From NCBI GenBank assembly GCA_019261985.1, contig JAFAQY010000002.1:1-36644 (forward strand): a DNA stretch of 36,644 nt, in the 5' to 3' direction. Position 1 is the stretch's first letter, and each line of letters begins with the position of its first letter. Position numbers and translations under genes: made by a program. The notes under the pieces were generated by a model. It was not told where the DNA came from, ran no database searches, and saw nothing but the letters and a program-made list of their open reading frames with translations. The DNA is from Bryobacterales bacterium. GTDB lineage: Bacteria > Acidobacteriota > Terriglobia > Bryobacterales > Bryobacteraceae. Below are positions 32,449 to 36,644 of the stretch, piece by piece.

Positions 32449-33576
32449 ATGGCGCGGCATTCGCGAAACCACAAGCGCCCGCTAAAAGTGTTGATGACCG
32501 CCGATACCATCGGCGGGGTGTGGACGTTTGCGATGGAGCTCTGCGAGGGCTTGACCTCGCGCGGTATAGAGATCATGCTCGCCACCTTGGGACGGGCGCC
32601 CTCCGCCGAGCAGTTGCTCGAGGCCGGGCGAATCCCGCGTCTGCACCTGCGCCTAAGCGACTTCAGGCTGGAGTGGATGAACGATCCCTGGTCCGACGTG
32701 GAAGCCTCGGGCGAATGGCTGCTTCGTCTCGAGTCGGAATTTAGGCCCGATGTCGTGCACTTGAATTCGTTCGGACACGGCGGCTTGCCGTGGCGCTGCC
32801 CGGTTGTTTTAACCGCGCATTCGTGTGTTGCGTCGTGGTGGCAGTCGGTCAAAGGCGAGCCGCTGCCGCCCAGCCGGTCGCGATACAAAGGCGTCGTCAT
32901 GAGCGCGGTACATTCTGCGCGTTGCGTCACCACACCCTCGCGGGCGATCCTCGAAACCCTTCAGGAAAACTACGGATTGTCCATCGCATCCCCGCACGTG
33001 CGCGTAATTCCAAATGGCCGGCGCGCTGACCGGTTTTGCCGTGAAGAAAAAGAGGAGTTCGTGTTTGCTTCCGGGCGCCTCTGGGATTGCGCCAAGGGGA
33101 TCGATACTTTAGCGGCGATCGCGCATGAGCTGCCATGGCCCGTTTTTTTGGCCGGAGAACGGGCGCTTCCCGGGGCCGGCCGGTGCGATGGCGATGGCTG
33201 CCGCATGCTGGGGCGGCTGACCGCGGAAGAGATGGCCGGGTATTATTCCTGGGCGCCGATCTATGTATTGCCCGCCCGATATGAGCCTTTCGGGCTATCG
33301 GCTCTCGAAGCGGCGCTATCGGGATGCGCACTGATTCTTGGCGATATCCCCAGCCTCCGGGAAATTTGGGGAAAGAACGCGATATTCGTTCCGCCAGGCG
33401 ATGCTCCCGCGCTCGCCGCTGCGATTCGCCGCCTGATCGATAACGCTGAAGAGCGTGACAGCTTCGCGCGGCTGGCTTACCGGCGTGCGCTTCATTACGA
33501 TGCCGATCGCATGACCAAGGCGTATCTCTCGGTGTACTCGGCCGCACGACAGGAGGACTTCTCGTGCGTTGCGTGA
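32449..33576 (+). CDS. Family 4 glycosyltransferase
   Basis: A 375-residue GT-B enzyme. N-terminal KVLMTADTIGGVWTFAMEL has the GT4 acceptor glycine loop; HLNSFGHGGLPW and LTAHSCVASWW follow. The donor domain has FASGRLWDCAKGID, EEMAGYYSWAPIYVLPARYE and the E-x7-E region PFGLSALEAALSGCALILG. The ATG directly abuts the radical SAM stop (TGAATG). It presumably adds one sugar in the cluster product. The 3' end overlaps the next gene by 13 bases and contains its ribosome binding site (AGGAGG). Confidence 0.9.
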   Translation: MARHSRNHKRPLKVLMTADTIGGVWTFAMELCEGLTSRGIEIMLATLGRAPSAEQLLEAGRIPRLHLRLSDFRLEWMNDPWSDVEASGEWLLRLESEFRPDVVHLNSFGHGGLPWRCPVVLTAHSCVASWWQSVKGEPLPPSRSRYKGVVMSAVHSARCVTTPSRAILETLQENYGLSIASPHVRVIPNGRRADRFCREEKEEFVFASGRLWDCAKGIDTLAAIAHELPWPVFLAGERALPGAGRCDGDGCRMLGRLTAEEMAGYYSWAPIYVLPARYEPFGLSALEAALSGCALILGDIPSLREIWGKNAIFVPPGDAPALAAAIRRLIDNAEERDSFARLAYRRALHYDADRMTKAYLSVYSAARQEDFSCVA

Positions 33577-34739
33577 TCTTCACGCATTCTCTCGTGTCGG
33601 ATTGGAATCACGGCAACGCTCATTTCATCCGAGGAATCGCCGCCGATATGATCGCGCGCGATTGGCGCGTTCGTATTTATGAGCCCAAAGCCGGCTGGAG
33701 CCGGACGAATTTGGTCGAAAACTACGGTCACGGCCCGGTCGCGGATTTCGAAACGGCGTTTCCCCAACTTCGAAGTGTGGAATACGACTTAACCTCTCTC
33801 AATTTGGATCATGCTCTATGTGACGCCGATCTTGTGCTGGTGCATGAGTGGAGCGATCCCGAGCTTGTGAATCGGATTGGCGCGCACCGCTCGAAAAAAA
33901 ATAGGCCCTACCAACTATTTCTGCACGATACTCATCACCGCGCGATCACTTCGCCGGAATCGATCGCTGCCTTCGACTTAACAGGCTATGACGGAGTCCT
34001 CGCCTACGGCCGCGCCCTCGGCGACGTGTACCGGTCGAGGTTCGCGTGCAATGCCTGGACCTGGCATGAAGCGGCAGACGCGCGCACGTTTTATCCCCGT
34101 CCGCAAAACGAAAAGCACGGGGATGTTGTGTGGATCGGAAATTGGGGCGATGAAGAGCGCGCCTTGGAGTTGCGCGAATTCTTCATCCGGCCTGTGGTTC
34201 GTTTGGGCTTAAAGGCGGCGGTATACGGCGTGCGTTATCCGGATTCCGCGCTTGCCGAGCTGGCCGATGTAGGCATCGAGTACAGAGGCTGGCTGCCGAA
34301 TTACCGCGTGCCCGAAGTATTTTCGCGGTACCGGCTCACGATGCATATTCCGCGCCGGCCCTACGCAACACTCTTGCACGGGATTCCGACGATCCGGCCG
34401 TTTGAGGCGCTGGCTTGCGGAATACCGCTGGTTTCGGCGCCCTGGAAAGATTCCGAGGCGTTATTCCAGGCAGGGCGCGATTACTTAATGGCGCGGGATG
34501 GCGACGAAATGACGGATCTCGTCCGTATTCTGCTGCTTTATCCCAGCCTGGCAGCGAAGCTCGCGCAAAACGGCCTTGCCACGATTCGCTCGCGCCACAC
34601 CTGCGCGCACCGCGTCGAAGAACTCATGTCGATCAGTCGGAGCGTGCGGCAACCCGGGGCCTTCTCGAACGGAAGCGTCAACACGCTCAGCAGCCTTCCC
34701 AATGCTGAGCTTGCCGCGGCGCGCGAGGGAGCCGGTTAA
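33564..34739 (+). CDS. CgeB-type glycosyltransferase (1 of 3)
   Basis: A 391-residue GT-B protein starting from GTG with AGGAGG in good position. It begins VIFTHSLVSDWNHGNAHFIR, then HEWSDPELVNRIG, FLHDTHHRAITSPE (the DUF3880-like acceptor region), VVWIGNWGDEE, and a donor domain with MHIPRRPYATLLHGIPTIRP, FEALACGIPLVSAPW and DSEALFQAGRDYLM, the CgeB end motif. In the same style as the two genes that follow, but divergent in sequence. It lies in a chain of overlapping genes, so all three probably act on the same glycan or glycolipid. Confidence 0.85.
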   Translation: MRCVIFTHSLVSDWNHGNAHFIRGIAADMIARDWRVRIYEPKAGWSRTNLVENYGHGPVADFETAFPQLRSVEYDLTSLNLDHALCDADLVLVHEWSDPELVNRIGAHRSKKNRPYQLFLHDTHHRAITSPESIAAFDLTGYDGVLAYGRALGDVYRSRFACNAWTWHEAADARTFYPRPQNEKHGDVVWIGNWGDEERALELREFFIRPVVRLGLKAAVYGVRYPDSALAELADVGIEYRGWLPNYRVPEVFSRYRLTMHIPRRPYATLLHGIPTIRPFEALACGIPLVSAPWKDSEALFQAGRDYLMARDGDEMTDLVRILLLYPSLAAKLAQNGLATIRSRHTCAHRVEELMSISRSVRQPGAFSNGSVNTLSSLPNAELAAAREGAG

Positions 34740-35848
34740 TGCGCATCGCCTTCTTCGGTTCCAGCCTGGTATCCGCCTATTGGAACGGCGCGGCCACGTA
34801 CTATCGCGGAATCATTCGGGCTCTCCACGCGCGCGGGCACCGCATTACGTTTTTCGAGCCCGACGCTTACGATCGCCAGGCGCACCGGGATATTGACGAT
34901 CCGCTGTGGGCAGAAGTTGTTGTGTACCCGCCGAACGCAGACGATGCGCGTCGGGCCCTCGCTTCGGCTAAGGGATTTGATGTCATCGTTAAGGCGAGCG
35001 GCGTTGGCGTCCAAGACGACTTGCTTGAGCGAGAGGTTCTGGAGCTAAGAACGCCCTCGAACATGATTGCTTATTGGGACGTAGACGCGCCGGCGACTCT
35101 GGATCGCATTCGACTAAACACCGGCGACCCGTTTGCCCGTTTAATTCCGCGCTTCGACGCGATTCTTACCTACGGTGGCGGAGAACCGGTGATCGACGGT
35201 TATATGGCGTTGGGCGCGCGCAAGTGCGTACCGATCTATAACGGCTTGGACCCGGATACGCATTATCCGGTTGCGCCCGACGCGCGCTTTTTCGGCGACC
35301 TTGCATTCCTCGGCAACCGCCTGCCGGATCGCGAAAAGCGGGTAGAGGACTTTTTCTTGAAACCTGCCGCTTCCCTGCCCCACAAACATTTCCTGCTGGG
35401 AGGCGCGGGTTGGCGCGACAAGTCAAAAAGCGCGAATATCCGATATTTCGATCACGTCTATACGTTCGATCACAACGCCTTCAATTGCAGCCCGCGCGCG
35501 ATCATAAACATCTCGCGCGAAAGCATGGCGAACTACGGCTTTTCACCCGCCACCCGCGTCTTCGAAGCGGCGGGGGCAGGAGCTTGCATCATTACGGATT
35601 GGTGGAGAGGCATCGAAATGTTCTTCGAGCCAGACGAAGAGATCCTTATTGCCCGGAACGGGGCCGAAGTTATCGAGATTCTCGCTGCACTCACGCCGCG
35701 GCGTGCGCGCATTTTGGGTCAGGCAGCCTACCGGCGAGCGTTGGCCGATCATACCTACCGGCATCGCGCCCAGCAGCTGGAAAGCGTGCTATCCGGCGCG
35801 ACCTTATCCGGTACAAGCCTGGCGCGCGCGGGGGCGGAGCGGCGATGA
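34739..35848 (+). CDS. CgeB-type glycosyltransferase (2 of 3)
   Basis: A 369-residue protein beginning MRIAFFGSSLVSAYWNGAAT, with ALHARGHRITFFEPD, MIAYWDVDAPATLDRI, ILTYGGGEPVIDGYMALGA, YNGLDPDTHYPV, DLAFLGNRLPDREKRVEDFF and a donor domain RAIINISRESMANYGFSPAT-RVFEAAGAGACIITDWW. This is the CgeB/Glyco_trans_1_2 layout. The start overlaps the previous stop (TAATG) and the stop overlaps the next start (ATGA). Sugar donor and acceptor are not evident. Confidence 0.88.
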   Translation: MRIAFFGSSLVSAYWNGAATYYRGIIRALHARGHRITFFEPDAYDRQAHRDIDDPLWAEVVVYPPNADDARRALASAKGFDVIVKASGVGVQDDLLEREVLELRTPSNMIAYWDVDAPATLDRIRLNTGDPFARLIPRFDAILTYGGGEPVIDGYMALGARKCVPIYNGLDPDTHYPVAPDARFFGDLAFLGNRLPDREKRVEDFFLKPAASLPHKHFLLGGAGWRDKSKSANIRYFDHVYTFDHNAFNCSPRAIINISRESMANYGFSPATRVFEAAGAGACIITDWWRGIEMFFEPDEEILIARNGAEVIEILAALTPRRARILGQAAYRRALADHTYRHRAQQLESVLSGATLSGTSLARAGAERR

Positions 35849-36644
35849 ATTACGACATCGTTATCGTCGGCCTGTCGATCACATCGTCCTGGGGCAATGG
35901 ACATGCGACCACGTACCGGAGTCTTGCGCGCGGTCTCGCCGGCCGCGGGCACCGCGTCTTGTTTCTGGAACACGATACGCCCTGGTATGCCGAAAACCGC
36001 GATACACCTCAGCCGCCCGGCACGACTACCCGTCTTTATTCAAGCTTCGAGGAGCTGATCGAACGTTTTGAAGCCGTAATCCGGGATGCGCGCCTCGTCA
36101 TTCTGGGCTCGTATGTGCAGGATGGGGCGCGAGTTGGAGATTGGGTGACTTCGGTAGCGCGAGGCCGCACCGCGTTCTATGACATCGATACCCCGGTCAC
36201 GCTGGCTAAATTTGCGCGCGGCGACTTCGAATATCTTTCACCAAAATTGATTCCGCAATTCAGCATGTACCTGTCATTCACCGGCGGACCGACGCTCAAA
36301 CGCCTGGAGACGCAATATCGCTCGCCAATGGCGCGCGCTTTCTACTGCGCGGTTAATCCGCAGATGTATGCGAACGCGCCGGCGCTCGAAGCGAAATTCG
36401 ATCTCGGCTATCTCGGCACCTACAGCGAGGACCGGCAGCCCTCGCTCGATCGCCTGCTGCTCGACACTGCGCGCCGGCGCCGGCACGGCCAGTTCATCGT
36501 TGCCGGTCCGCAGTATCCGGACTCAATTGCGTGGCCGCGGAACGTCGAGCGCGTCGAACATCTCGCGCCGGATCGTCATGCCTGGTTCTATGGCAGTCAG
36601 CGTTTCACGCTCAACATTACGCGCCGCGATATGATTGCCGCCGG
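35845..36644 (+). CDS. CgeB-type glycosyltransferase (3 of 3), cut by window end
   Basis: An open frame with no stop before the window edge, 266 codons visible. It begins MNYDIVIVGLSITSSWGNGH, followed by ATTYRSLARGLAGRGHRVLF, LEHDTPWYAENRD, FYDIDTPVTLAKFARGDFEY, MYLSFTGGPTLKRLE, AFYCAVNPQMY, FDLGYLGTYSEDRQPSLDRL and WFYGSQRFTLNITRRDMI. These are the standard landmarks of this CgeB group. The donor domain end lies outside. ATG 35845 overlaps the previous stop as ATGA. Confidence 0.88.
   Translation, partial: MNYDIVIVGLSITSSWGNGHATTYRSLARGLAGRGHRVLFLEHDTPWYAENRDTPQPPGTTTRLYSSFEELIERFEAVIRDARLVILGSYVQDGARVGDWVTSVARGRTAFYDIDTPVTLAKFARGDFEYLSPKLIPQFSMYLSFTGGPTLKRLETQYRSPMARAFYCAVNPQMYANAPALEAKFDLGYLGTYSEDRQPSLDRLLLDTARRRRHGQFIVAGPQYPDSIAWPRNVERVEHLAPDRHAWFYGSQRFTLNITRRDMIAA

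Noticed and set aside
1-36644. CRISPR arrays, tRNA or rRNA genes, long direct repeats
   Set aside because: No regularly spaced repeats, cloverleaf-like segments or rRNA-like stretches were noticed on reading either strand; a covariance search was not possible here.

Overview
The window looks like a chromosome segment from a heterotrophic soil bacterium, most probably an Acidobacteriota member of the Solibacter/Bryobacterales type. This rests on gene content and style: moderately high GC, dense start-stop overlaps, TonB receptors paired with YfiR-like proteins, GT4/debranching-enzyme pairs, an XoxF dehydrogenase and CgeB-type glycosyltransferases. No rRNA or marker gene is present to confirm it, and I see no tRNA, rRNA or CRISPR array.

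Layout. (1) 1-860: the 5' part of an ISKra4-like insertion sequence on the minus strand, cut by the window edge. Its transposase frame has no usual start codon and seems to need a frameshift at an A8 run. (2) 845-2160: a decaying ABC exporter, with the permease truncated at the IS and the ATPase frameshifted. (3) 2238-7236 (minus): TonB-dependent receptor, YfiR-like periplasmic protein, CHASE8 histidine kinase and Rcp1-like response regulator, which looks like a Yfi-type envelope signalling module with a kinase output. (4) 7312-10547 (plus): a GT4 glycosyltransferase and a glycogen-debranching-type glucosidase. (5) 10560-14552: a membrane-anchored pseudokinase, an OprB-like porin, a membrane-protein gene split by an in-frame TGA, and an AbrB-like antitoxin beside a wrecked PIN toxin.

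(6) 14556-17672 (minus): a LLM-class flavin monooxygenase, an alpha/beta hydrolase and a MetE-like protein, probably one transcription unit. (7) 17815-25908 (minus): nine tightly packed genes. They start with a lanthanide-type (XoxF) PQQ alcohol dehydrogenase and a XoxJ-like protein, then cytochrome c, CtaC fused to cytochrome c, CtaD, CtaE, a small membrane protein, CtaG and another cytochrome c. The set reads as a complete periplasmic chain from alcohol oxidation to oxygen reduction. CtaD has unusual residues at the usual entry points of both proton channels. (8) 25989-29933 (plus): SDR, SRPBCC protein, zinc alcohol dehydrogenase and SDR, divergent from xoxF across an inverted repeat. (9) 30053-36644 (plus): an oligosaccharide cluster with an NAD-dependent epimerase, a B12-binding radical SAM enzyme, a GT4 and three consecutive CgeB-type glycosyltransferases, the last cut by the window end.

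The strongest candidates for new biology are the xoxF-to-oxidase unit with its altered CtaD channels, the YfiR-CHASE8-kinase module, the radical SAM/CgeB cluster, and the gene interrupted by TGA.
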